From Phocaeicola massiliensis B84634 = Timone 84634 = DSM 17679 = JCM 13223 (GTDB taxonomy: Bacteria > Bacteroidota > Bacteroidia > Bacteroidales > Bacteroidaceae): a DNA stretch of 64,000 nucleotides. Both the position numbers and the translations under genes were made by a program. The notes beneath the pieces are model-generated. The model saw only the letters and a list, made by a program, of their open reading frames with translations. It was not told the origin of the DNA and searched no databases. Where the stretch lies: assembly GCF_000382445.1 (NCBI RefSeq), contig NZ_KB905474.1, positions 1-64,000 of the forward strand. The letters run 5' to 3'. Positions within the stretch are counted from its first letter, which is position 1; each line of letters opens with the position of its first letter. Below are positions 46,122-54,767 of the stretch, piece by piece.

Positions 46122-46235
46122 GTGTACGTACGCATCGGACTACACATACGGTGGCATCAGGCCACACGTATATACGTATCGAGCTACACGTACGTACGCA
46201 TGAGCCTGCACGTATATATGTCATTGTGTCAGGCT
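46122..46235. repeat. Degenerate 22-bp tandem repeat
   Basis: About five units, at 46122-46141, 46142-46163, 46164-46185, 46186-46207 and 46208-46235. Typical unit starts are ACACGTATATACGTATC and ACACGTACGTACGCAT. The cores are alternating purine-pyrimidine palindromes (TACGTACG, TATATA). There are no spacers, so it is not a CRISPR. Confidence 0.65.
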
Positions 46236-46279
46236 CCGTCATATCCTGTACCCGGGTTTGATTAATTTGTCTCCCCCCC

Positions 46280-46310
46280 TTGACAAACGCTTTTTCATGT
46301 TGTATATTTG
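46280..46310 (+). promoter_or_regulatory. Promoter of the VirE-like gene
   Basis: TTG (46280-46282), 20 bp, then TATATTTG (46303-46310): a full Bacteroides consensus match, 30 bp before the ATG. Confidence 0.75.
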
Positions 46311-46339
46311 TAGTTCGTCAAATCTAAAAAAAGTGCCTC

Positions 46340-48085
46340 ATGAATGTATTCGCCACCCTCAAAACAGTCTTCTTCGGAAGCAAATTCCTGTCAGCTCCTG
46401 TTCCCTCCGACGGAACGCCGCGCCGTGACTTCGTATCCGCCCTCAACGGACTGATGCCGCTTTGTCGGACCATCCCCGGTGTGCACCTGGCAGTGGATAT
46501 CCGCGAGGGTCGGGTGGCTCTGGTGGTGGACTGGACTCCGCGTACCGACGGGAATGCGCTGGCGGGCGTTTACCATTACATTGTGTCCGATGAAGACGGA
46601 GTGAAGGAAGTGGGCAAGTCACAGGTTCTTCCGGCTGAAAACGGCAAGGGCAATTTATCGGAAAACAGGAACGAAGCTCCCGGATGCCCGACAGTCTTAA
46701 TTGAAAAAACGGAGAAAGAAGCCGCACAATCGGGAGGTGCTCGAAAGGTTATAAATCCTATACACTCGAAAGATGTTAAAAAGGAAGTCGGGGTGGTATC
46801 TTCGGAAGGCAATCGAAAGGAAGCCGCGCCGGTATTCTCGAAAAACATTGAAAAGGAAGCCGGATTAGTACCCTCGAAAGAGGCAGTCAAGAAAGCGAAA
46901 TCATGCTCCCTGATGCAGGAAGTGACCGCTTTCCTCACCTCCCGCTACCGTTTCCGCTTCAACGTACTGACCGAGGAAACCGAAGTAGCAGACGTGGCAA
47001 ACAACATTCCCGACACCCACCTGCGCTACACCAAGGTGGACGAACGGTGGATGAACACGCTCAGCATGGAGGCCATCGAAACAGGCATAGACTGCTGGGA
47101 CAGAGACATCCAACGCTTTGTGCGCTCGCGCCGCATCAGCGAATACCATCCCTTTACCGCTTACTTTGAGCAGCTCCCCGAATGGGACGGAAAGGACCGG
47201 GTATCCACACTCGCCCGCCGGGTGTCCGACAATCCGGTATGGGTGAACGGTTTCCACCGCTGGATGCTGGGGCTCTCCGCCCAATGGATGCAGTTCCATC
47301 CGGATACCAACAACGCCAACCGCGCTAACAGTATCAACCGCGCCAACAGCGTGGCTCCCCTGCTGGTGAGCAGCCGACAAGGACTGGGGAAAAGTACGTT
47401 CTGCCGCCTGCTGATGCCCGATGCACTGAAAGCCTATTACACAGAAAGTTACGACCTCGGCTCCCCGGCATCCGCCGAAGCCAAGTTAGCTGCCTGCGGG
47501 CTGATCAATCTGGATGAATTCGACAAACTCAGTGCATCCAAAATGCCCCTGCTGAAGAACCTGATGCAAGCCTCCGCACTGAACATCCGCAAGGCCTACA
47601 AACGCAGCGCTTCGGCACTTCCCCGCATCGCCTCGTTCATCGGCACCAGCAACCGGGAAGACCTGTTGGTAGACCGCACCGGCTCACGCCGCTTTCTCTG
47701 TGTCAGCTTGGAGCACGCCATTGACTGCACCACTCCTGTGGAGCATGAACAGCTGTACGCCCAGCTCAAAGCGGAACTCCTGTCCGGTGAACGCAGCTGG
47801 TTCAACAAGGAAGAAGAGCAGGCTATCCAGCAGCACAACGCCCTGTTCTACAAACACATACCCGAAGAAGAGGTGTTCCGCCTTTGCTTCCGCTTTGCCA
47901 CGAAAGAGGACCATCCGCAGGAAGTGCTGACCCTTTCCGCCACCCAATTATTCGAGCGGATGAAGTCTGCCCATCCTTCAGCCATGAGGGGTATGACCGC
48001 CTACAGCCTGAGCCGCATCCTGCCACAGCTGGGCGAGCGGGTACATACCGCCAAGGGGAATGTGTATAGGGTGGTGGCATGCTAG
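46340..48085 (+). CDS. VirE-N / VapE-like ATPase
   Basis: A 581-aa protein of the BT4734/BF3469 kind found in Bacteroides accessory DNA. The N-terminal part (about 1-240) resembles the VirE N-domain but is interrupted by a low-complexity insert. The C-terminal half is a VapE-like P-loop ATPase with LLVSSRQGLGKSTFCRLL (about 345-362), LINLDEFDKLS and FIGTSNREDLLVDRTGSRRF. Relatives lie in phages and islands and are suspected to act in replication. Residues 139-186 contain four 12-residue repeats (for example APVFSKNIEKEA). It has its own promoter. Codon and GC usage are richer in GC than the neighbours, suggesting transfer. Confidence 0.75.
   Translation: MNVFATLKTVFFGSKFLSAPVPSDGTPRRDFVSALNGLMPLCRTIPGVHLAVDIREGRVALVVDWTPRTDGNALAGVYHYIVSDEDGVKEVGKSQVLPAENGKGNLSENRNEAPGCPTVLIEKTEKEAAQSGGARKVINPIHSKDVKKEVGVVSSEGNRKEAAPVFSKNIEKEAGLVPSKEAVKKAKSCSLMQEVTAFLTSRYRFRFNVLTEETEVADVANNIPDTHLRYTKVDERWMNTLSMEAIETGIDCWDRDIQRFVRSRRISEYHPFTAYFEQLPEWDGKDRVSTLARRVSDNPVWVNGFHRWMLGLSAQWMQFHPDTNNANRANSINRANSVAPLLVSSRQGLGKSTFCRLLMPDALKAYYTESYDLGSPASAEAKLAACGLINLDEFDKLSASKMPLLKNLMQASALNIRKAYKRSASALPRIASFIGTSNREDLLVDRTGSRRFLCVSLEHAIDCTTPVEHEQLYAQLKAELLSGERSWFNKEEEQAIQQHNALFYKHIPEEEVFRLCFRFATKEDHPQEVLTLSATQLFERMKSAHPSAMRGMTAYSLSRILPQLGERVHTAKGNVYRVVAC
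46754..46897 (+). repeat. 36-bp minisatellite inside the VirE-like gene
   Basis: Four degenerate 36-bp units encode NPIHSKDVKKEV, GVVSSEGNRKEA, APVFSKNIEKEA and GLVPSKEAVKKA. A fifth, PTVLIEKTEKEA, lies 30 bp upstream. The unit length is a multiple of three, so copy-number change keeps the frame. Confidence 0.75.
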
Positions 48086-48219
48086 ACAAAAATAATATAA
48101 AGGCTCAAATAATTACATTATTATAATTTATTGCAAGGCATTGCAAACAAATGATGCAGAATTGTTATTCAGTGGTGCAAAAACCGTATATTTACACCAC
48201 GATAAAAACGGTAATATCA

Positions 48220-49538
48220 ATGAAAGGATTAACACTATTCAGAAGGACTACCAAATCAGAGGGAATGATTAAATTGCGATTCCGCCTGAAAGACGGTCGT
48301 GAGGTGGACTTATATCACAAGAGTGAAACCAAGGCTGATATTAAAGACTTAACAAAGCTTGAAGACGCTGGAGAACTTCGTCCTAAAGTATCTATCTACA
48401 ATCACGAACTGAAAGAAAAGATAGACCGAGAAATGTCAGCCATTGAAACCGCCTATATTGAACTTTGTGCTAAAATGGATAAAAGCCTCATTACAGCTAC
48501 ATTGTTTGAAGAAACAATCTGCAGGCATCTTCATCCCCAAAATTATATTGCCGTAACCAAAGAAGAAACTCTATTGGAAAGATATACCCGATTCATCAAG
48601 GAGGGATATAGAGACGGTACTTTTGCAGAAAAGAGGATGCTTCAATACAATGGATTATATAATGAGTTGAAACGATATTTGACCATCCGTAACCAGTTAA
48701 ATGTACTTCCAAAGAGTTTTTCGGCAGATGACTTAATGAAACTACGGCTTTTCTTATTTGAAGAATATAAATATGTTGAGAAATACCCAGCTTTATATAG
48801 CGAAATCAAGGAGCGTTGTATTCCATCCAAAGAACGTGCACAGAATACTGTTGCCATCAAACTTAGAATATTGCAGGCATTCTATACAGAATTGGAAGAC
48901 CGTGATGAAATAGATGTGTCGGCTTTCAGAAAACTAGATAAGAACCGGAGAAAAGTTGTAATGAAAGAGAGTTACGATGCACCTGTCTATTTATTACAGG
49001 AAGCCAAGGAAGCATTTCTTCTGCAATGCACTTTCGGAAGCCATATTGATGATTTTAATTCACTGAATATGGATAAAGTTTTGTCAGTGCCGAGGGGATT
49101 CCTTACTTACGCTATCTGCCTCAGAAAACATTGAAAAGTAATGAGCATAAAGACGAAGTGGAAATACCTATCATGCGATATGCTTTAGATATTATTAAAA
49201 AGTGGCAGTTTAACTTCCCTATTCTAAAATACGTGACCGGTAAGAGTGGCTATAATGTAAAAATCAGAAAGTTACTTGACCAAATAGATAGAGAAGTGAA
49301 AATTTTTGATAAAGATAGTTTCGATAATATTTATAACGCCCTTTACACAATGGGAAGCAGCAAACTTTGTCGTAAGACTCACTTGGATATGCTGACTAAA
49401 GTACAAGTCAATATGTATGTTTCCGGACATCACAAGGAAGGTAGTAGCGCAGTAAAACACAACTCATCCTTGATATTGAAAGACCGCTTTATATTCATGT
49501 GTGCGGCATATAAACAACTGAATGTAATAGAAAAATGA
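48220..49538 (+). pseudogene. Broken tyrosine recombinase (phage-type integrase/invertase family)
   Basis: The N-terminal arm and SAM-like core-binding domains (MKGLTLFRRTTKSEGMIKLR to about residue 250) are intact. The catalytic domain is split by a frameshift near 49094-49097: the first frame ends in VPRGFLTYAICLRKH, while the next frame continues GIPYLRYLPQKTLKSNEHKD to the stop at 49538. One G lost from a G-run would explain this. Two active-site positions also look mutated: the usual C-R-x-G-D block reads GSHIDDF, and the Tyr block reads AVKHNSS. The start at 48220 was chosen over 48151 because family proteins begin at that point. Confidence 0.85.
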
Positions 49539-49539
49539 T

Positions 49540-50481
49540 ATGGAAAACAAGATAGCTATTTTCAAAGATGCAGAAACCATATTGGAAGTTCCGGTATCAA
49601 CCGAAGAAAAAACAGTATGGCTTAACCGACAACAAATGTCCGTTCTGTTCGACAGGGATGTAAAGACCATTGGTAAGCATATCAACAATGCCATGCGTGA
49701 AGAACTGGAAGGGCAAGTGGTAGTCGCAAAATTTGCGACCACCACCCGGCACGGTGCTATGGAAGGTAAAACGCAAACCAAACAAACAGAATATTACAAT
49801 CTCGATGTGATTATTTCCGTAGGTTACAGGGTTAAATCTAAAAGAGGCGTGGCTTTCCGTAAATGGGCAAATTCTATCTTGACGGAATATATCATCAAAG
49901 GCTACGCCATCAACGACCAACGTCTGCAACAGCTTGGAGAGGTGATACGCATCATGAAACGTACCCAAAACGAGCTTGATGCCAAACAGGTGCTTAGTGT
50001 GATTGAAAATTACAACACCGCTCTTACCCTGCTCGATGATTACGACCATCAATGTATGAAACGACCGCAGGGAAGTAAAGCAACATACGTTCTAAGTTAC
50101 AAAGAATGCCGTGGTCTGATAGACCAAATGCGCTTTGGCGCAGATTCCGACCTGTTCGGACATGAAAAAGACGATTCCTTCAAAGGCAGCATCGGCAATA
50201 TCTACCAAAGTTTCGGCGGTAAGGATGTTTACCCTACCCTTGAAGAAAAAGCGGCCAATCTTCTTTATTTCGTCACCAAAAATCATAGCTTCAGTGACGG
50301 AAACAAGCGTATTGCAGCTACTGTATTTCTCTATTTCCTTGACAAGAACGGTATTCTCTATCATGAAGACGGCAGCAAACGTATTGCCGACCATACCCTT
50401 GTGGCACTTACCATTATGATTGCCGAATCACGGACGGAAGAAAAAGAGATGATGGTCAGCATCATCATGAACTGCATCTAA
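49540..50481 (+). CDS. RhuM-Fic fusion protein
   Basis: A 313-aa two-domain protein. Residues about 10-150 match the RhuM virulence-protein family (VWLNRQQMSVLFDRDVKTIG, YYNLDVIISVGYRVKSKRG, FRKWANSIL). The C-terminal part is a Fic/Doc domain with the complete active-site motif HSFSDGNKR (249-257). Fic proteins transfer AMP or another phosphate-linked group to target proteins, and Doc-type members act as toxins. It begins 1 bp after the broken integrase frame, so it is probably part of the same mobile region. No separate antitoxin gene is visible, and the RhuM domain might serve for DNA binding or restraint. Confidence 0.85.
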   Translation: MENKIAIFKDAETILEVPVSTEEKTVWLNRQQMSVLFDRDVKTIGKHINNAMREELEGQVVVAKFATTTRHGAMEGKTQTKQTEYYNLDVIISVGYRVKSKRGVAFRKWANSILTEYIIKGYAINDQRLQQLGEVIRIMKRTQNELDAKQVLSVIENYNTALTLLDDYDHQCMKRPQGSKATYVLSYKECRGLIDQMRFGADSDLFGHEKDDSFKGSIGNIYQSFGGKDVYPTLEEKAANLLYFVTKNHSFSDGNKRIAATVFLYFLDKNGILYHEDGSKRIADHTLVALTIMIAESRTEEKEMMVSIIMNCI

Positions 50482-50800
50482 AAATTTATATTGTCTGTAC
50501 ATTGTATCTGTTTATCATCTGTACAAAGATGTGGCAATATGCCATTGATTTTGCCATATCATTGTCTGACACGGAAATAAAAATTATATCTGCCTATCAT
50601 GCAAATAATACACAGGCGGTAATCAAACAAATGATCTGTCTATCCCCCGCTTTTCGAAACCAGTTAAGAGGAGTGGCTGATGTGAAATTCTTCATGTTCA
50701 GGCCGGCTATGCTATACGCTTAAAAGAAAGCTTGCCAACCGGGAAAATCGGCTGAGCCGCTATTATTCAGCAAAGAAAAAAGTTTCAGCAATAAAAAGAA
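50482..50800. other. Island-tRNA junction without a recognisable gene
   Basis: A frame at 50502-50723 could encode about 65-73 residues (MWQYAIDFAISLSDTEIKII onward), but it has no ribosome-binding site or recognised family. The rest is AT-rich. This lies between the Fic gene and the 3' end of tRNA-Leu, where an integration end would be expected; no repeat of the tRNA end was seen. Confidence 0.4.
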
Positions 50801-50833
50801 AATCGCCTACAACTTTTTGATTTGCAGGCGATT
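50801..50833 (-). terminator. Terminator of the tRNA-Gly/Leu transcript
   Basis: On the minus strand AATCGCCTGCAA pairs with TTGTAGGCGATT (one mismatch) and is followed by TTCTTTTTATTG, 16 bp after tRNA-Leu. Confidence 0.85.
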
Positions 50834-50848
50834 AAAGGATTACTCTTG

Positions 50849-50933
50849 TACTCGAAGCGGGACTTGAACCCGCACAGCCGCAATGGCCAAGGGATTTTAA
50901 GTCCCTCGTGTCTACCGATTCCACCATTCGAGC
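50849..50933 (-). tRNA. tRNA-Leu (TAA)
   Basis: An 85-nt type II tRNA: acceptor GCTCGAA/TTCGAGT, anticodon loop CTTAAAA (anticodon TAA), the long variable arm of leucine tRNAs, T-stem GCGGG/CCCGC and discriminator A. CCA is not encoded. Its 3' end faces the accessory region. Confidence 0.96.
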
Positions 50934-50949
50934 ATCCTCGACGAGAGAG

Positions 50950-51022
50950 AGCGGAAAACGAGACTCGAACTCGCGACCCTAACCTTGGCAAGGTTATGCT
51001 CTACCAACTGAGCTATTTCCGC
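50950..51022 (-). tRNA. tRNA-Gly (GCC)
   Basis: A 73-nt tRNA: acceptor GCGGAAA/TTTCCGC, D-stem GCTC/GAGC, anticodon loop TTGCCAA (anticodon GCC) and discriminator T. It lies 16 bp upstream of tRNA-Leu in the same transcript. Confidence 0.96.
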
Positions 51023-51039
51023 GTTTTGTTTGACGGGTG

Positions 51040-51071
51040 CAAAGATAAGGAGTTTTATAATATCTACCAAA
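51040..51071 (-). promoter_or_regulatory. tRNA-Gly/Leu promoter
   Basis: On the minus strand: TTTG (51071-51068), 20 bp, then TATCTTTG (51047-51040), a perfect Bacteroides promoter. CGGGTGCAAA and its complement flank it and could form a stem of 10 bp or so. Confidence 0.85.
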
Positions 51072-51092
51072 TTTTGCACCCGTTTTTTTTAT

Positions 51093-52085
51093 TTAAGAAC
51101 GTAATATTCCTTCTATCTCTGCTAATTCGTCATTTAAAAATGCCAAATTCTCCAAAGCATGAAGGTTATCATTCAATTGTTTGACCGAACTTGCACCAAC
51201 AATAACCGAAGTCATACGCTCATCTCTCAGTACCCATGCCAATGCCATTTCCGCCAAAGTCTGCCCGCGACGGACAGCAATTTCATTCAGGCGGGCAGCT
51301 TTCCTCACTTTATCAGCCGTTACTTGGTCGGCTTTCAAGAAGCCGGTGGCACGAGCGGCACGAGAATTTTCAGGAATACCATGCAAATATTTGTCTGTCA
51401 ACAACCCTTGCGCCAACGGAGAGAAAGCAATGAAACCGGATCCATATTGTGCTGCCAATGCCAAAGACTCTGCCTCGACAGCCCGATCGAACATACTATA
51501 ACGATACTGGCTTATCAAACAAGGAGTGCCGGCAGCCTTCATCATTTCATAAGCCACCCTCGCCTTTTCAGGCGGATATTTTGAGATTCCGATATACAGC
51601 GTTTTTCCTTGCTTTACCATATCAATCAATGCCTGAACGGTTTCTTCCACCGGAGTAACCCCATCATAACGGTGACTATAAAAGATATCAAAATATTCCA
51701 AACCCGTGCGACGGAGACTCTGTTCTATACTTGCCATCAGATTTTTGCGTGAGCTGTTGCCGCCGTAAGGTCCCGCCCACATTTCATGTCCTGCCTTAGA
51801 GGAGATTATCATCTCATCACGATAGCCCCGAAAGTTCTCTTTCAGAATCTTACCAAAATTTGTTTCCGCACTACCGGGAACCGGACCATAGTTATTTGCC
51901 AAATCGAAATGAGTAACTCCATTGTCAAAAGCATACTTTATCATATCGGAAGCTATCCCGAAATCGTCTACACTGCCAAAATTATGCCACAATCCCAACG
52001 AGATGCGTGGCAAAAGCAGACCACTATTTCCACAGTTCTTATACTGCATTCTGTCATAGCGTTCCACTGAAGGTTGATATTCCAT
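51093..52085 (-). CDS. Aldo/keto reductase (YghZ-like)
   Basis: A 330-aa NADPH-dependent TIM-barrel reductase. The catalytic tetrad is visible: Asp in THFDLANNYG, Tyr in the same motif, Lys in IISSKAGHEMW and His in FYSHRYD. The long loop NYGPVPGSAETNFG resembles E. coli YghZ, which detoxifies methylglyoxal and L-glyceraldehyde 3-phosphate. The substrate here is inferred only from that resemblance. It lies 11 bp downstream of argH and could be cotranscribed with it. Confidence 0.9.
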   Translation of the reverse strand: MEYQPSVERYDRMQYKNCGNSGLLLPRISLGLWHNFGSVDDFGIASDMIKYAFDNGVTHFDLANNYGPVPGSAETNFGKILKENFRGYRDEMIISSKAGHEMWAGPYGGNSSRKNLMASIEQSLRRTGLEYFDIFYSHRYDGVTPVEETVQALIDMVKQGKTLYIGISKYPPEKARVAYEMMKAAGTPCLISQYRYSMFDRAVEAESLALAAQYGSGFIAFSPLAQGLLTDKYLHGIPENSRAARATGFLKADQVTADKVRKAARLNEIAVRRGQTLAEMALAWVLRDERMTSVIVGASSVKQLNDNLHALENLAFLNDELAEIEGILRS

Positions 52086-52096
52086 GTCTTTATTAT

Positions 52097-53437
52097 TTAT
52101 CTGTCCAACAGAGATTTTTCTGCCTGTTCCATGGCAGAGAAGTTAAATCCGTCGACCACCTTTTCCATCAACAGGATAATCTTGTCGTTACATAGATTGC
52201 CGATGCTTCCTTCGTGAGTGTGATGCACTTGCTTGTTGTGGGTGAACTTACCGGCTTCGATATCCAGTCCCACTTTCTTATAAGCATCGCGGAACGGCAT
52301 TCCTTCGGCAGCCAAACGATTCACCTCTTCCACACTAAAGATGTACAAGTAACGGTCATCATCCAAGATATGTTCGTTCACCTTTATTTTATCCATAATA
52401 TAAGTAGTCATCTGCAAACAGTCCTTCAACTCTTGGAACGCGGGCAGGAACACTTCTTTGATAATCTGCAAATCACGGAAATAGCCGGAAGGGAGATTAT
52501 TCATAATCATCATAATCTGTTGCGGAAGCGCTTGAATCTTATTACATTTGGCACGCGTCAGTTCAAACACATCCGGGTTCTTTTTGTGCGGCATGATACT
52601 GGAACCGGTCGTACATTCATCGGGCAGCTTCACAAAACCGAAATTCTGACTACTAAACATACAGGCATCAAAAGCCAGTTTGGAAACTGTTCCGGCAATA
52701 GAAGCAAGAGCAAAAGCCACATTGCGCTCCATCTTGCCACGCCCCATCTGTGCATAGACCACATTATAATTCATCGAATCAAATCCCAGCAAACGGGTAG
52801 TCATTTCTCTGTTTAAAGGAAAAGAGGAACCATATCCGGCTGCCGAGCCCAACGGATTGCGGTTGCACATCTTAAAGGCTGCCTGCAAAAGCATCATATC
52901 ATCCACCAAACTTTCGGCATAGGCTCCAAACCACAAACCGAATGAAGAAGGCATTGCTATCTGCAAATGGGTATATCCCGGCATCAAGACATCTTTATAT
53001 CTATTACTTTGGGAAATCAGTACATGAAACAATTGTTCCACCGCTTCGGCCACCTCTTTGAGTTGGGTACGAGTGAACAGTTTCAAGTCTACCAGCACCT
53101 GGTCGTTGCGCGAACGTCCGCTATGAATCTTCTTACCCACATCACCCAACTTGCGAGTCAGCATCAGCTCCACTTGCGAATGTACATCTTCTATGCCATC
53201 TTCTATAACAAATTCACCCTTTTCGGCAGAAACATAAATATTCTTCATCTCGGCCAGCAGAGCCTGCAACTCCCCGGCAGTCAACAAACCGATACTCTCC
53301 AGCATCGTGATATGGGCCATAGAACCCAAGACATCATGTTTTGCCAAATAAAGGTCCATCTCACGGTCACGTCCTACGGTAAAACGGTCAATCTCATCAT
53401 TTACCCGGACACTCTTTTCCCATAGTTTCTGAGCCAT
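52097..53437 (-). CDS. argH: Argininosuccinate lyase
   Basis: ArgH splits argininosuccinate into arginine and fumarate, the last step of arginine synthesis. The 446-aa protein carries the fumarase-superfamily signature GSSIMPHKKNPD with the catalytic Ser (about 280), SGRSRNDQV near residue 108 and PGYTHLQIAMP near 155. It lies 12 bp after the SRPBCC gene. Other arg genes are not in the window. Confidence 0.96.
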   Translation of the reverse strand: MAQKLWEKSVRVNDEIDRFTVGRDREMDLYLAKHDVLGSMAHITMLESIGLLTAGELQALLAEMKNIYVSAEKGEFVIEDGIEDVHSQVELMLTRKLGDVGKKIHSGRSRNDQVLVDLKLFTRTQLKEVAEAVEQLFHVLISQSNRYKDVLMPGYTHLQIAMPSSFGLWFGAYAESLVDDMMLLQAAFKMCNRNPLGSAAGYGSSFPLNREMTTRLLGFDSMNYNVVYAQMGRGKMERNVAFALASIAGTVSKLAFDACMFSSQNFGFVKLPDECTTGSSIMPHKKNPDVFELTRAKCNKIQALPQQIMMIMNNLPSGYFRDLQIIKEVFLPAFQELKDCLQMTTYIMDKIKVNEHILDDDRYLYIFSVEEVNRLAAEGMPFRDAYKKVGLDIEAGKFTHNKQVHHTHEGSIGNLCNDKIILLMEKVVDGFNFSAMEQAEKSLLDR

Positions 53438-53449
53438 ATTCTTTCTATA

Positions 53450-53875
53450 TTAATAAGGTATCATTGATAACATATCAGCCAACTTCTCCACCCCTTCCTG
53501 CAAAGGTTTCGCTACCATTGCTTTCATAAACATATTCACTTCGGCGCGGATGGTCACTTTCATTTTAGCCTCATTTTCATTTACCGGTAAAATCTGTATC
53601 CACAGATTTAAAGGAATCGGAGATTTGTCTCCTTCAAACTTGATACATTTGCAAGGTTCACGTTCTATAATGCGCAAAGTGACATTCATTCCTTGTACGG
53701 TAAGTGTCAGCGAGTCACGGTCAAATGTCATATCCTGAATCTTATCGCCAATTTTTTCACGCATTTCATCCATTCTCTCACGTATCGCTGCCAAATTATT
53801 CAAATCGGACAACTTATCATATACACGCTCCTGACTATACGGAACATGCTTCACATTACTTTCATACTGAGCCAT
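53450..53875 (-). CDS. SRPBCC-family small protein
   Basis: A 141-aa protein of the START/polyketide-cyclase-like (SRPBCC) fold, which forms a pocket for hydrophobic ligands. It opens with SNVKHVPYSQERVYDKLSDL and ends in a long helix (FMKAMVAKPLQEGVEKLADML). There is no signal peptide. The ligand is unknown. It lies just upstream of argH after a strong terminator that separates it from pyrE. Confidence 0.75.
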   Translation of the reverse strand: MAQYESNVKHVPYSQERVYDKLSDLNNLAAIRERMDEMREKIGDKIQDMTFDRDSLTLTVQGMNVTLRIIEREPCKCIKFEGDKSPIPLNLWIQILPVNENEAKMKVTIRAEVNMFMKAMVAKPLQEGVEKLADMLSMIPY

Positions 53876-53897
53876 ATCTCGACATTTATAAACAAAA

Positions 53898-53937
53898 AGA
53901 GAACGGTCCGAAGAAATAATTCTTCGAACAGTTCTCT
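53898..53937 (-). terminator. Terminator after pyrE
   Basis: AGAGAAC.GT.CGAAGAA and its complement form a long stem with two mismatches around TTAT, with TCTTTTTG following on the minus strand, 30 bp after the pyrE stop. Confidence 0.85.
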
Positions 53938-53967
53938 CTTAAATATATTTTAATCTTAAATAATAAA

Positions 53968-54606
53968 TTACTTTCCTGCATCCCAATGAGCCGGGTCTTT
54001 TCTCCATGCATCCAAAACCGGAACATCTTCTTCATTGATATATCCTGTCTTCAATGCAGCTTCCAAAACGGCTTCATAATTTGTCAAAGTCACCAAATTT
54101 ACTTTTGCTTCCTTAAATGCTTCAATAGCAACGGGGAATCCGTAAGTAAATGCTGCAACCATACCTATTACTTCACAACCGTCACGACGGATAGCCTCAA
54201 CAGCCTTCAAGCTGCTGCCACCGGTAGAAATAAGATCCTCGATAACTACGACTTTCATACCCGGACGAAGTTCACCTTCAATCAGGTTCTCCAAACCATG
54301 GTCTTTGGGGGTAGAACGAACATACACAAACGGAAGGTTCAGTTCATCTGCTACCAAAGCTCCTTGAGGGATAGCCCCTGTAGCAACACCGGCAATAGCA
54401 TCTACTTGGCCGAATTTCTCCAGCACGATACGGCTAATCTCAAGTTTTACAAAATTACGAAGAGAAGGATACGAAAGAGTCTTGCGGTTATCACAATAGA
54501 AAGGCGACTTCCAACCGGAGGCCCAAGTAAAAGGATTAGCCGGCTGCAATTTTATAGCCTTAATCTTCAGTAATTTCTCTGCGAATAATTTTTCTAAAGT
54601 CTTCAT
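53968..54606 (-). CDS. pyrE: Orotate phosphoribosyltransferase
   Basis: PyrE joins orotate to PRPP to give OMP in pyrimidine synthesis. The 212-aa protein has the PRPP-binding motif VVVIEDLISTGGSSLKA (about 118-134), the flexible-loop KDHG region and the N-terminal PFTWASGWKSPFYCDNR. A -7 box TATTTTTG lies on the minus strand at 54642-54635, 29 bp before the ATG. It stands as a single-gene unit. Confidence 0.96.
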   Translation of the reverse strand: MKTLEKLFAEKLLKIKAIKLQPANPFTWASGWKSPFYCDNRKTLSYPSLRNFVKLEISRIVLEKFGQVDAIAGVATGAIPQGALVADELNLPFVYVRSTPKDHGLENLIEGELRPGMKVVVIEDLISTGGSSLKAVEAIRRDGCEVIGMVAAFTYGFPVAIEAFKEAKVNLVTLTNYEAVLEAALKTGYINEEDVPVLDAWRKDPAHWDAGK

Positions 54607-54767
54607 AACTTAACTACATCTGATAAATATGTTGCAAAAATATAGAAATACATCGAGATAAAGAAAAAAGGAACAAGGTATTTTTCAAAAAAATAAAAGG
54701 AGGAGATGTAGCGGTTTTAATTGGCTGATTTCATTTCTTTGCTCCAATAGCCAACCGATGCAATAAA

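Larger units (their letters stand above)
45017..46339. other. 1.3-kb gene-poor accessory region with repeats
   Basis: No convincing complete gene. It contains a protein-like fragment (45273-45434), the second A-run/T-run repeat array (45866-45951), a palindromic GC-rich pair (46000-46067), a 22-bp degenerate tandem array (46122-46235) and a good promoter facing the VirE-like gene (46280-46310). The stretch 45440-45860 shows only short frames of poor coding quality. Confidence 0.7.

Noticed and set aside
45866..46235. CRISPR array
   Set aside because: The repeats are contiguous and degenerate, with no unique spacers between them and no cas genes in the window.
50502..50723. Small protein gene between the Fic gene and tRNA-Leu
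   Set aside because: There is no ribosome-binding site and no recognisable family, and codon use is unconvincing; noted only as a possible frame.
50482..50848. Attachment-site duplication next to tRNA-Leu
   Set aside because: I looked for a copy of the tRNA 3' end (ACTCGAAGCGGGACTT) near the left side of the accessory region and found none; the idea stays open only as a boundary question.
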